A DNA stretch of 64,000 nucleotides from assembly GCA_018266455.1 (NCBI GenBank), contig JAFEAJ010000024.1:1-64000 (forward strand). Reading direction: 5' to 3'. This DNA is from Bacteroidota bacterium. Lineage in GTDB: Bacteria; Bacteroidota; Bacteroidia; Chitinophagales; Chitinophagaceae. Both the position numbers and the translations under genes were made by a program. Of this stretch, positions 56,648-64,000 are shown piece after piece; position 1 is the stretch's first letter, and every line of letters starts with the position of its first letter. Under the pieces are notes generated by a model. That model was not told the DNA's origin and did not search any database. It saw only the letters and a program-made list of their open reading frames with translations.

Positions 56648-57640
56648 TCAGCCCTTTTTAAAAAATTCAATAGTAGCTTTCTTATCCTTAGCAAGTTGCT
56701 CTTTCAGGGCATCAAGGCCATCAAATTTTTGTTCGTTCCGCAAATGTTTTTTTATGAAAGCTCTTAATGTCTTGCCATAAATATTTTCATTGAAATCGAA
56801 AATGTTCACTTCAATAGTTCTTTTGCTTCCGCCCACTGTAGGCCTTGTGCCAATATTCATCATGCCTTTTAGTGAATGGTGAATGGCGAATGGCGAATGG
56901 GCCTCGAAATTATAGGAATCCTCAATTGATCCCTGACCATTGACCATTGACAGCCTCACGGCATACACCCCATTGCCCGGAACAATTTTTTCTTCCTCTT
57001 CAATTTCCAGGTTTGCAGTTGGATAGCCAATCGTTCTGCCTAATTTATTGCCTTCAACAACTATTCCTTCAAAAAAGAAATCGTAGCCTAATAACTTGTT
57101 TGCAGTTTCAATATCAGCGTTTATTATGGATTCACGGATCCTGGTAGAGCTCACCGATATTTCGTTCAGCACATGCACTGGTATTTCTTTCAGCTCATAT
57201 TTGAAATCTCTGCAGCAATCTTCCAGCAAATGATAATCGCCTTTCCGGCCCTTGCCAAAACGGTGGTCGTAACCGATGATAATGGTATGCGGGCGAAACT
57301 TCCCGATCAAAAAATCGCGGATGTATTCTTCTGCGCTGAGATTTGAGAATTGTTCATTGAAGGGCACAACAACCAAATGATCGATGCCTCTTGCTTCAAG
57401 CAGTTCGATTTTCTCAGAAAGCGTATTGATGAGTTTTATTTCATGAGGCGAGTTGCCGACAATTTTCCTGGGGTGAGGGTGAAAAGTGATGATGACCGTT
57501 TCCCCATTTGTTCTCTTAGATTCATCCTTTAGCTGGTCAATAATTTGCTGGTGCCCGGTATGAACGCCATCAAAAGTGCCAATGGTGACTATCGCATTTC
57601 TAAAAACCGGGAGCTGTATTAAATCTCTATGTACCTTCAT
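56648..57640 (-). CDS. ribF: Bifunctional riboflavin kinase/FAD synthetase, with in-frame repeat insertion
   Basis: RibF phosphorylates riboflavin to FMN and adenylates it to FAD. The N-terminal FAD synthetase domain has GTFDGVHTGHQQII (HxGH-type) near 21-34, FHPHPRKI and GYDHRFGKGRKGD; the C-terminal flavokinase domain has GRTIGYPTANL, GNGVYAVR and MMNIGTRPTVGG. Between VYAVR and MMNIGTRP lies an unusual segment of about 27 residues (SMVNGQGSIEDSYNFEAHS and onward to HHSLKG, about 231-258), encoded by heptamer repeats. Normal proteins have only a few residues there. The reading frame is preserved, so the enzyme may well remain active, but the loop lies near the flavin/ATP site. Confidence 0.93.
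   Translation of the reverse strand: MKVHRDLIQLPVFRNAIVTIGTFDGVHTGHQQIIDQLKDESKRTNGETVIITFHPHPRKIVGNSPHEIKLINTLSEKIELLEARGIDHLVVVPFNEQFSNLSAEEYIRDFLIGKFRPHTIIIGYDHRFGKGRKGDYHLLEDCCRDFKYELKEIPVHVLNEISVSSTRIRESIINADIETANKLLGYDFFFEGIVVEGNKLGRTIGYPTANLEIEEEEKIVPGNGVYAVRLSMVNGQGSIEDSYNFEAHSPFAIHHSLKGMMNIGTRPTVGGSKRTIEVNIFDFNENIYGKTLRAFIKKHLRNEQKFDGLDALKEQLAKDKKATIEFFKKG
56871..56952. repeat. Heptamer repeat insertion inside ribF
   Basis: The segment contains four tandem copies of GAATGG(T/C)-type heptamers (56873-56900) and, 40 bases later, tandem TGACCAT units (56935-56951). About 81 bp, divisible by three, fall inside the flavokinase domain. Such runs are common between genes in Bacteroidota but rarely inside a conserved enzyme gene. 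Confidence 0.8.
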
Positions 57641-57776
57641 TTGTGTGCAAAGCTAATTGCGAAAATACAATAGAAGCTCAAAAGCCGGAAAGCCGGGTAT
57701 GACTGCAAGGCATGAGGCGGTTCCACACGCCAAGTTTCCCGGGCTTTTGCCCTCCTTACTTTCAGACTAAATCATT

Positions 57777-57784
57777 TAGTTTTG
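57777..57784 (+). promoter_or_regulatory. -7 promoter element of purM (TAGTTTTG)
   Basis: TAGTTTTGCG matches the -7 consensus and lies 39 nt before the chosen purM start. Confidence 0.55.
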
Positions 57785-57823
57785 CGCCACATTAATAACG
57801 TTCATTATAAATTTCATAGGCCA

Positions 57824-58993
57824 ATGTCTCTTTATTCCCAACGAGGGGTTTCTGCCCAAAAAGAAGAAGTGCATAAAGCAACAGAGAAACTGGATAAAGG
57901 GCTATACCCGTTTGCATTTTGCAAAATTTATCGTGATTATCTGGGCAATGATGAAAATTGGGTGAACCTGATGCACGCTGATGGTGCCGGCACAAAAAGC
58001 ATTCTTGCTTATTTATATTGGAAAGAAACCGGAGATATATCTGTTTGGAAAGGCATTGCACAAGATGCCATTGCCATGAACCTGGATGACTTGCTTTGTG
58101 TAGGCATTCACGATAATATTTTATTTTCTTCCACTATCGACAGGAACAAAAAACTGATCCCTGGCGAAGTGCTGGAAGAAATTATTAATGGCACGCAGGA
58201 TTTTTTTGATGGGATGAAAAAGTTTGGGATCAATATTCAATACCTCGGAGGCGAAACTGCTGATGTTGGCGATGTGGTGAGAACGATTGCGGTGAATGGC
58301 ACGATGGCGGTTCGCTGGCAAAAAGACAAATTGGTTACCAATGAAAAAATAAAAGCAGGTGATGTGATTGTTGGGTTAGCAAGCTTTGGCCAATCAACTT
58401 ATGAAGCGGAATATAACAGCGGTATTGCCAGCAATGGTTTAACCAGTGCCAGGCACGATGTGCTTCACAAAACGTATGGCGCAAGGTTTCATGAATCTTA
58501 TGACACTTCGCTTGATGAGCATGTGGTGTATATCGGGCCGCATAAAATGACTGATGAAATAATGACCGATAGTTCACAGTTCACTGTTGGCAAACTATTA
58601 TTGAGCCCAACGCGAACTTATGCGCCTGTGATGAAAATTTTATTAGAAGAACATTTTGATAAGATTCATGGGTTAATACATTGCAGTGGCGGTGGCCAAA
58701 CCAAATGCATGAAATATTTGCATGATAATTTCAAGATAATAAAAGACAATTTATTTGAGCCTCCAATCATCTTTCAACTGATTCAGCAAGCTTCGAAATC
58801 TGATAACAGAGAAATGTACCAGGTTTTTAATATGGGCCACCGGATGGAAATATTCACTAATGAAAAAGATGCGCAAAGCATTATTGATGTTTCAAAACAA
58901 TTTGGTATTGACGCAAAAGTTGTGGGAAGGGTGGGAGCAAGTGACAAAAAAGAGCTGGTTTTGAAAATGAAGGATGAAGAAATTCTATATTAA
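57824..58993 (+). CDS. purM: Phosphoribosylformylglycinamidine cyclo-ligase (AIR synthetase)
   Basis: PurM closes the imidazole ring to form AIR in purine synthesis. The ATG at 57824 (MSLYSQRGVSAQKEEVHKA) fits the N-terminus of the family better than the longer in-frame start at 57782. The PurM ATP-binding pattern is in MHADGAGTKSILAYLYW, the DAIAMNLDDLLCVG segment and GGETADVGDVVRTI, and the C-terminal AIRS domain includes LIHCSGGGQTKCMKYL. The length of about 389 residues fits the Bacteroidota form. It has a good -7 promoter element and a terminator. Confidence 0.95.
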   Translation: MSLYSQRGVSAQKEEVHKATEKLDKGLYPFAFCKIYRDYLGNDENWVNLMHADGAGTKSILAYLYWKETGDISVWKGIAQDAIAMNLDDLLCVGIHDNILFSSTIDRNKKLIPGEVLEEIINGTQDFFDGMKKFGINIQYLGGETADVGDVVRTIAVNGTMAVRWQKDKLVTNEKIKAGDVIVGLASFGQSTYEAEYNSGIASNGLTSARHDVLHKTYGARFHESYDTSLDEHVVYIGPHKMTDEIMTDSSQFTVGKLLLSPTRTYAPVMKILLEEHFDKIHGLIHCSGGGQTKCMKYLHDNFKIIKDNLFEPPIIFQLIQQASKSDNREMYQVFNMGHRMEIFTNEKDAQSIIDVSKQFGIDAKVVGRVGASDKKELVLKMKDEEILY

Positions 58994-59024
58994 ACCTTGA
59001 GTGTCCCAAAAGTGCTCAAGGTTT
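58992..59024. terminator. Stem-loop terminator after purM
   Basis: AAACCTTGAG and CTCAAGGTTT form a 10-bp stem around a 13-nt loop, directly at the purM stop codon and followed by an AT-rich run. It could also terminate the minus-strand gene ending at 59035. Confidence 0.8.
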
Positions 59025-59034
59025 AATATTTTAA

Positions 59035-61314
59035 TTATTTCTCTAAGCGGAAAACGATAGGCTGTTTTTTAAATGATCTTACCTGCTTTCCATTTTGCAT
59101 GGCCGGCACCCATTTGCCGCTTTCTTTAATAACATTGATTGCTGCTTTGTCAAGGCTGAGCGAAACTTTTTTTGAGGCAGTGATTTCGCTCAAGCTCCCG
59201 TCTAATCCTACAATGAATTGTACAACTACTGTTCCCTGAATGCTCTTGTTTACAGCTTCCTGCGGATACTTCAGGTTCTTGGTGAGATAATCGGCCCATG
59301 CAGCCTGGCCTCCCGGATATTCTGCTTCCACTTCAACTTTTGTGAAGACTTTGGTATGCTCACCCTCATCTTCGGACTTTTGATTTTTCGAAAGTTTGAT
59401 ATTAGGTATCATCGCACTGTCGCCGTTTTTAAAATATACAATTGCAATATTTTTTTCTTTTATAACCTTCATGCTCTTAATATTATTAGGGTTTATTTTT
59501 TGAAGTTCTTCGCGAGGTAGTGTATCAGCATTCATTTTTTCATGAAGCTCTGAAACATCGGTTGCTTTCTTTAATATTATTATTACTGTAGTTCCATCTT
59601 TTTTGAAGCAATAAAAAGTATTGTTATCGTACTTTACATTAACAATAAACTTTTTCTCAATAACAATTGTATTCATTTTAACACCATCGTAATTTCTTTT
59701 TAATTCGATAATTGAGTTGTCGGTTTTATAGATGATTACTGAGTTGTTTTTAATTTCTATTTTGTCAATTTTATCCTGTGCAACATTGGTTATCTCGTTT
59801 ATCGACGATGCATAATCATTATATTTGGCCACGCCCTGCAAAATATTTCTCGCAATTTTTTCCTGATTCAACGGATTAGTAATAAAATCTGCATCTTTTT
59901 TATTGTTGATATAGCCGCATTCTATCATAATGGAAGGAACGCTGTTTTTATCAAGAACTACAATCCCTTTGTCTCTTTCTTTCAATTGCTCATCTGTTTT
60001 ATACACGCTCTTCAATTCTTCAGTGATTGCAGAAGCGAGAATTTTGCTTTTCTGATAATTATCATTGATTGTTCCCGGAATGAAAATCCCAAACCCGCTT
60101 TTTTCTGTCGTTGGAGTGATATCGGCATCAACATGTATGGAAATAAAAGCATCAGCATTATTCAAGGATGCAATATTTGTCCTATTCAGTAGATCTTCGC
60201 TTAGAGAACTTGCATTGCCAACCGCTTCGTCTTTTTCTCTTGTCATTATCACATTGATGTTGTATTCCTTTCCAAGCTGTTCAATTTTTTTCGCGATGGA
60301 TAAATTGATGTCTTTTTCCCGGATGCCGTTGCTGCTTATTGTGCCATTACTAATGCCGCCATGGCCGGCATCAACAACCACTGTTATTTTTTTAGGTGCA
60401 ATAAATTTTGCAAAGCTTTTGACAGGTTTCAGCTTGACAGCAAATGCACAAACAAGCACAAACAATAATGGGAGTGCCATTAACCGGCTGATGTAGCCAT
60501 AGCGGTTTTTCTTGAATTTGGTGAGCATGGCAATTCTTCTTTTTAGTTGATGATTAAAAAATGAATGAGCGATCTGAAAATGATTTTTTGCTGCAACAGA
60601 GAGCACCAATAACTCTGCATATTCATGGCTATTGGTTTCGTTGGAAGCATATTGGTCAGCAAGGAACTCGTGCACAGTTTTGATTTCTTTCCTGACAAAA
60701 TGAAAAAGCGGATTGAACCAGAAAACAATGTTCACCAATTGTATGAAAAGAATATCCGCTGTATGGTTTTGTTTTACATGAAATAATTCATGCCTGAATA
60801 TTTGTTTTCCTTTTGTTGTGGAGGCATCGATGTTTGTGTTCCAAAAAATATTTTTTAAGAACGAAAAGGGAGCTTCGGGCTCTTCGGTCTGATAAAAGTT
60901 GATACCATCGATTTTTGTGTGGCCGTATTTTGAAGCAATTTTTTTGATGTGCCAGATATTTCTTGCAAACGCAATCAAAAACGCTAAAAACACCAACATA
61001 AAAACAATGCAGGCAATATCCTGCCATGCAAGCAAATTATATAGTGAATTATTTCCGGGAGTAATCTCAACTGGTTCTTCCCAATTAGCTGAACTCACAA
61101 CGTCAAGCAATTTTATCGCTACTGACTGCCTCTGCCATTCAAATCCGGGTATCGGTAAATTCATCAGGGGAAGGCATATAGAGGCAACAGGGATACTCAG
61201 CAAATAAAACCTGTTGTATTGATGAAATATTTTGTTGCGAAGGGAAAGCCAATAATAGCTGAACAGCAATCCTGAAATCAAAATCGTTTTTGATAGATAG
61301 AATATCATGTTCAT
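59035..61314 (-). CDS. BlaR1/M56-like sensor fused to amidase and TonB C-terminal domains
   Basis: This 759-residue protein joins three modules. The N-terminal M56 domain (about 1-300) has membrane segments and a zinc-protease motif HELFH (175-179) with Glu 216 in VHEFLADQYA. An Amidase_3 domain (about 307-500) follows, with VVVDAGHGG (His 318), Glu 333, SIHVDAD (His 394) and the catalytic Glu 465 in SIMIECGYIN. The end (about 665-759) is a TonB C-terminal domain (EYPGGQAAWADYL, TVVVQFIVGLDGSLSEI, WVPAMQNGKQVRSFKKQ). In Bacteroidota, M56-TonB proteins with BlaI partners are common; a peptidoglycan amidase between the two is unusual. It is translationally coupled to the blaI-like gene (4-nt overlap). 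I infer a wall-fragment sensor that cleaves the BlaI-type repressor, although amidase activity in a sensor is unproven. Confidence 0.88.
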   Translation of the reverse strand: MNMIFYLSKTILISGLLFSYYWLSLRNKIFHQYNRFYLLSIPVASICLPLMNLPIPGFEWQRQSVAIKLLDVVSSANWEEPVEITPGNNSLYNLLAWQDIACIVFMLVFLAFLIAFARNIWHIKKIASKYGHTKIDGINFYQTEEPEAPFSFLKNIFWNTNIDASTTKGKQIFRHELFHVKQNHTADILFIQLVNIVFWFNPLFHFVRKEIKTVHEFLADQYASNETNSHEYAELLVLSVAAKNHFQIAHSFFNHQLKRRIAMLTKFKKNRYGYISRLMALPLLFVLVCAFAVKLKPVKSFAKFIAPKKITVVVDAGHGGISNGTISSNGIREKDINLSIAKKIEQLGKEYNINVIMTREKDEAVGNASSLSEDLLNRTNIASLNNADAFISIHVDADITPTTEKSGFGIFIPGTINDNYQKSKILASAITEELKSVYKTDEQLKERDKGIVVLDKNSVPSIMIECGYINNKKDADFITNPLNQEKIARNILQGVAKYNDYASSINEITNVAQDKIDKIEIKNNSVIIYKTDNSIIELKRNYDGVKMNTIVIEKKFIVNVKYDNNTFYCFKKDGTTVIIILKKATDVSELHEKMNADTLPREELQKINPNNIKSMKVIKEKNIAIVYFKNGDSAMIPNIKLSKNQKSEDEGEHTKVFTKVEVEAEYPGGQAAWADYLTKNLKYPQEAVNKSIQGTVVVQFIVGLDGSLSEITASKKVSLSLDKAAINVIKESGKWVPAMQNGKQVRSFKKQPIVFRLEK

Positions 61315-61685
61315 GGTTGTTGGTTTTTAGATGATTCGATTTGTTTCAAAAGCTCTTCCAATTCGTGAAGGCTTAGCTTGTTCTCGCTCACAAACTGCGA
61401 GACCAGTTTTGCCGGCGACCCTTCAAAATAACTTTTCACAATTTGGTTCACGCTTTTTTTTGCATATTCCGACTTGGCCACTTTGGGCTTATAAAAGTTG
61501 TTCCGTCCCTGCACATGATAATCTACATACCCCTTTTCTATTAAAATTTTCAGGATGGTGGCAATGGTATTCGAATGTGGCTTGGGCTCGGGGGTGGCTT
61601 CTATAATATCCTTTAAGAAACCTTTGCCGAGCTTCCAGAGCACCATCATTACCTGCTCTTCTGCTTTGGTGAGCTGCTTTGTCAT
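61311..61685 (-). CDS. BlaI/MecI/CopY-family transcriptional repressor
   Basis: This is a winged-helix repressor that is inactivated by cleavage when the partner M56 protease is activated. The N-terminal domain reads LTKAEEQVMMVLWKLGKGFLKDIIE in outline and PHSNTIATILKILIEKGYVDY, the usual DNA-recognition part, and the C-terminus is helical for dimerisation. The 124-residue length is standard. Two perfect 16-bp dyads lie directly upstream, the first abutting the start codon, so it is autoregulated. Its stop overlaps the start of the sensor gene by 4 nt. Confidence 0.94.
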   Translation of the reverse strand: MTKQLTKAEEQVMMVLWKLGKGFLKDIIEATPEPKPHSNTIATILKILIEKGYVDYHVQGRNNFYKPKVAKSEYAKKSVNQIVKSYFEGSPAKLVSQFVSENKLSLHELEELLKQIESSKNQQP

Positions 61686-61733
61686 AACTAAAAAATTAGT
61701 TTATCAGGCAAATCTATAACTAAAAAATTAGTT
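61686..61733 (-). promoter_or_regulatory. Tandem BlaI-type operators
   Basis: The dyad AACTAAAAAATTAGTT occurs twice, at 61686-61701 and 61718-61733, 32 bp apart (about three helical turns). Both are perfect palindromes (AACTAA, AAAA centre, TTAGTT). They lie directly upstream of the BlaI-type start codon at 61685. Confidence 0.85.
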
Positions 61734-61740
61734 TAAAATA

Positions 61741-62080
61741 AAAATTTTACAGGGTTTACTGAAATGTTAATATCGGGAGGGTTGCTGATATGAAGACCGC
61801 CAAACGCCCACAACTCAATATAGCAAAGGGTTTGATAGCGCCTGGGGTAGTTTTTGAGACCGTAAAAAAAGGGTAGGAAAGTATCAGGTAATCAACTTGT
61901 CGGTTTCTTTTTTCCACAAAGGCTATGAACTTTCAATATTGCATTATATTTTTGCTTCAGTTCTGGACAGGTTTCGCATGAATAACATCTTTTTTGCACT
62001 TTCCCTGAACTCCCGCACCTTGTAAATTGTTGTTCCTTGTACCCGACAAAACATTTTTGTCAAACTTTTATTTATTCAAT
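61741..62080. other. Divergent intergenic region upstream of rpoD
   Basis: No gene is visible here. A TATTTTTGC box near 61946-61956 is a plausible -7 element for rpoD. A perfect hairpin, GACAAAA, CAT, TTTTGTC (62045-62061), sits 19 nt before the rpoD start codon and may affect translation. Confidence 0.5.
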
Positions 62081-62938
62081 ATGAGGCAACTTAAGATCGC
62101 TACGCAAATTACCAATCGTGATTCCCAGGCAGTTGAAAAATACCTGCAGGAAATCTCCAAGATCCCAATGATTACACCAGAAGAGGAAACTGTTCTGGCC
62201 CAGCGCATTAAAATGAGCGACCAGCGGGCATTGGACAAGCTGGTACAGGCCAACCTGCGCTTTGTGGTTTCTGTGGCAAAGCAATATCAGCACCAGGGGC
62301 TTTCGCTTAGCGATTTGATCAACGAGGGCAACCTCGGCCTGATCAAAGCGGCACAACGCTTTGATGAAACCAAGGGTTTCAAATTTATTTCTTACGCAGT
62401 TTGGTGGATCCGCCAGTCCATTTTGCAAGCATTAGCAGAGCAGGGCAGACTGGTCCGCTTGCCTCAAAACAAAATTGGCACTTATAACAAAGCCAACAAG
62501 GCTTACATGGCTTTCGAGCAGGAACATGAACGCGAGCCCAGCACAGAAGAATTAGCTGAATTGCTTGAAATGAGCGAAACGGAAATCAACAACATTTTCC
62601 AGAGCAACACCAGGCACAGCTCTTTGGATGCGCCAGTGCATGAAGCTGAAGATGTGGCGATGGGCGATTTGCTCGAAGGCGGCGATGACACCGATGATGA
62701 TGTGATGAAAGATTCGCTGCGTGCTGAAATTCGCCGTGTGCTGAAATCGCTCAGCCCGCGAGAAGCTGAAATTGTGAATGCTTATTTTGGTCTTGATGGT
62801 GAAAATGGGGTAACTATTGAACAGATTGGCATGAAGTACGACCTGACCAAAGAACGCATCAGGCAAATTAAAGAAAGGGCAATCAAGCGCCTGCAAAAGG
62901 CGCGTTATAGCAATGCCCTGAAAGCATACTTGGGTTAA
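62081..62938 (+). CDS. rpoD: Primary sigma factor RpoD (SigA, Bacteroidota type)
   Basis: This is the main sigma factor recognising the -33 TTTG/-7 TAnnTTTG promoters seen across the window. The ATG at 62081 (MRQLKIATQITNRDSQAVEKY) is the standard Bacteroidota start, 285 residues long. Region 1.2 (VEKYLQEISKIPMITPEEE), region 2 (LRFVVSVAKQYQHQGLSLSDLINEGNLGL in outline, YAVWWIRQSI), region 3 and region 4 (GLDGENGVTIEQIG, LTKERIRQIKERAIKRLQ) are all intact. The gene stands alone, with a perfect 5' hairpin and a strong terminator. Confidence 0.96.
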   Translation: MRQLKIATQITNRDSQAVEKYLQEISKIPMITPEEETVLAQRIKMSDQRALDKLVQANLRFVVSVAKQYQHQGLSLSDLINEGNLGLIKAAQRFDETKGFKFISYAVWWIRQSILQALAEQGRLVRLPQNKIGTYNKANKAYMAFEQEHEREPSTEELAELLEMSETEINNIFQSNTRHSSLDAPVHEAEDVAMGDLLEGGDDTDDDVMKDSLRAEIRRVLKSLSPREAEIVNAYFGLDGENGVTIEQIGMKYDLTKERIRQIKERAIKRLQKARYSNALKAYLG

Positions 62939-62963
62939 TAAGTCACTCCTTTTGAAAACAAGA

Positions 62964-62992
62964 TGTCCCCGCAATTTTGCGGGGGCATTTTT
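62964..62992 (+). terminator. Rho-independent terminator of rpoD
   Basis: TGTCCCCGCAA and TTGCGGGGGCA form an 11-bp stem with one G-T pair, followed by TTTTT. Confidence 0.9.
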
Positions 62993-63083
62993 ATGTAACC
63001 AAACGGTTCTTTTGCTTGTTAATAATATTCCAAATTATTAAGCCCGGGCCTGCTTTTTATTACAGTTAGTACATTTGGAGCAC

Positions 63084-63971
63084 ATGAAACTTCTTTTGCA
63101 AGCAATACTGATGCTATTATTTTTCCCTTCATGTGAAAAAGCCATCAGCTTTAATCTTAAGCAGTCGCCTTTGCAGGTAGTTGTTGATGCTTCCATTGAA
63201 AATGGCAAACCCCCAACTGTTGTGCTTTCCCGCAGCCTTGACTATTTCAGCAAAATCAGCCCTTCCATTCTGGAAAGCTCATTTGTGCACAATGCTGTCA
63301 TCACAGTTTCAAACGGGGCCAAGGCACAGCAATTGAAAGAATATTCAATGCCTGCTGACACGACGGGGTATACGCTCTATTATTATTCTATTGACTCATC
63401 AAATTTGGCCAACGCTTTTTTGGGCGAATTCAATACCGCTTATGATTTGAAAATTGAAGCTGGCGGGCAAACCTATACTGCACAAACACATATCACCTCG
63501 CTGAGAAAAAAAATCGATGCATTGAGCTGGCAGGATGCGCCAGATAACCCGGATACCACAAAAGCAGTGATAGTGGCAACAATAACCGACCCGCCGGGAT
63601 ATGGCGATTATACCCGCTATTACACCAGTGTCAATGACAGTGCATTTTACCCGGCTTTGAATTCAGTTTTTGATGACCAGATCACTGATGGCACAACATT
63701 TAACATCGAATTGGAAAAAGGGGTTAACCGTAACCAGAAAATAGATTTGAAGAACTATTCCTTCTTTACCAAAGGCGATACGGTGATCGTGAAATACTGC
63801 AACATTGACAAAGCGACTTATGACTTTTGGCGCACCATGGAATACGATTATCAAAGTATTGGCAACCCATTTTCTTCCCCCACCACTGTGTTGGGCAATA
63901 TCTCCAATGGCGCTTTAGGTGCCTTCTGCGGTTATGCGGCACAGTATTATACAATAATAATCCCCAAATAA
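63084..63971 (+). CDS. DUF4249 domain lipoprotein
   Basis: DUF4249 proteins are surface-associated lipoproteins of Bacteroidota, often near TonB receptors, of unknown function. The ATG at 63084 begins MKLLLQAILMLLFFPSCEK, a lipoprotein signal with lipobox FPSC. The N-terminal part has VVVDASIENGKPPTVVLSRS-like and the C-terminal part TYDFWRTMEYDYQSIGNPFSSPTTVLGNISNG in outline, ending GAFCGYAAQYYTIII, which is typical. About 295 residues is full length. A TACATTTG box (63070-63077) ends 6 nt before the ATG, so the mRNA may be nearly leaderless. Confidence 0.9.
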   Translation: MKLLLQAILMLLFFPSCEKAISFNLKQSPLQVVVDASIENGKPPTVVLSRSLDYFSKISPSILESSFVHNAVITVSNGAKAQQLKEYSMPADTTGYTLYYYSIDSSNLANAFLGEFNTAYDLKIEAGGQTYTAQTHITSLRKKIDALSWQDAPDNPDTTKAVIVATITDPPGYGDYTRYYTSVNDSAFYPALNSVFDDQITDGTTFNIELEKGVNRNQKIDLKNYSFFTKGDTVIVKYCNIDKATYDFWRTMEYDYQSIGNPFSSPTTVLGNISNGALGAFCGYAAQYYTIIIPK

Positions 63972-64000
63972 ATCACACATCGTTCATCAGGATCTAATTT

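Overview
The window is from a Bacteroidota chromosome, most likely a Chitinophagaceae-like member of the Sphingobacteriia/Chitinophagia. The evidence is the Bacteroidota promoter element TAnnTTTG in front of many genes, a short primary sigma factor, many lipoproteins and signal peptides ending in the AQ/SQ style, a TonB-dependent receptor paired with a lipoprotein, a DUF4249 protein and an OstA/LptD envelope cluster. These are family-level recognitions; no search was run.

Layout. 1-4.3 kb: a glycosyltransferase and two secreted alpha/beta hydrolases. 4.6-7.6 kb: a frameshifted IS982-type transposase beside a 5'-truncated zinc protease and two small envelope genes. 8-10 kb: trhO and an M48 lipoprotein protease. 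10.2-26.4 kb: an accessory island (below). 26.5 kb: an IS200-like HUH transposase. 27-36 kb: purC, a TonB receptor with a fasciclin lipoprotein, ychF and a nucleoside-gate membrane protein. 36-43 kb: an envelope cluster (OstA-like, MlaD-like, amidase; divergent LptD). 43-64 kb: housekeeping genes (plsC, ung, an EF-G paralogue, tRNA-Arg, an ABC-F ATPase, holA, ribF, purM, rpoD), two unknown envelope proteins, and a BlaI/M56 module whose sensor is a three-part fusion.

The most interesting part is 10.2-26.4 kb. A histidine kinase/LuxR-type response regulator pair lies divergent to a series of secreted or lipoprotein genes. Six transcription units each start with the same promoter: a 20-bp dyad (consensus AATCATCTTTTTTAATGATT), then exactly 21 nt, then TA(C/T)TTTTAC. 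A seventh copy faces the kinase gene, also with a 21-nt gap to a -7-like box. This looks like a dedicated, probably autoregulated regulon. Its members include a protein that aligns with domains 1-3 of cholesterol-dependent cytolysins but lacks their C-terminal undecapeptide, a signal-peptide-bearing protein resembling the T6SS Hcp fold, an M48 protease lipoprotein, a TIG plus seven-repeat propeller-like lipoprotein, two paralogous 420-residue proteins, a protein with two lipocalin-like repeats and a 718-residue helical-repeat protein. I infer a coordinately expressed surface or secreted system built around a pore-forming protein. A BRO-N gene and a HEPN/MNT toxin-antitoxin pair are interspersed, and 30-bp palindromic repeats and a relic gene end point to recombination.
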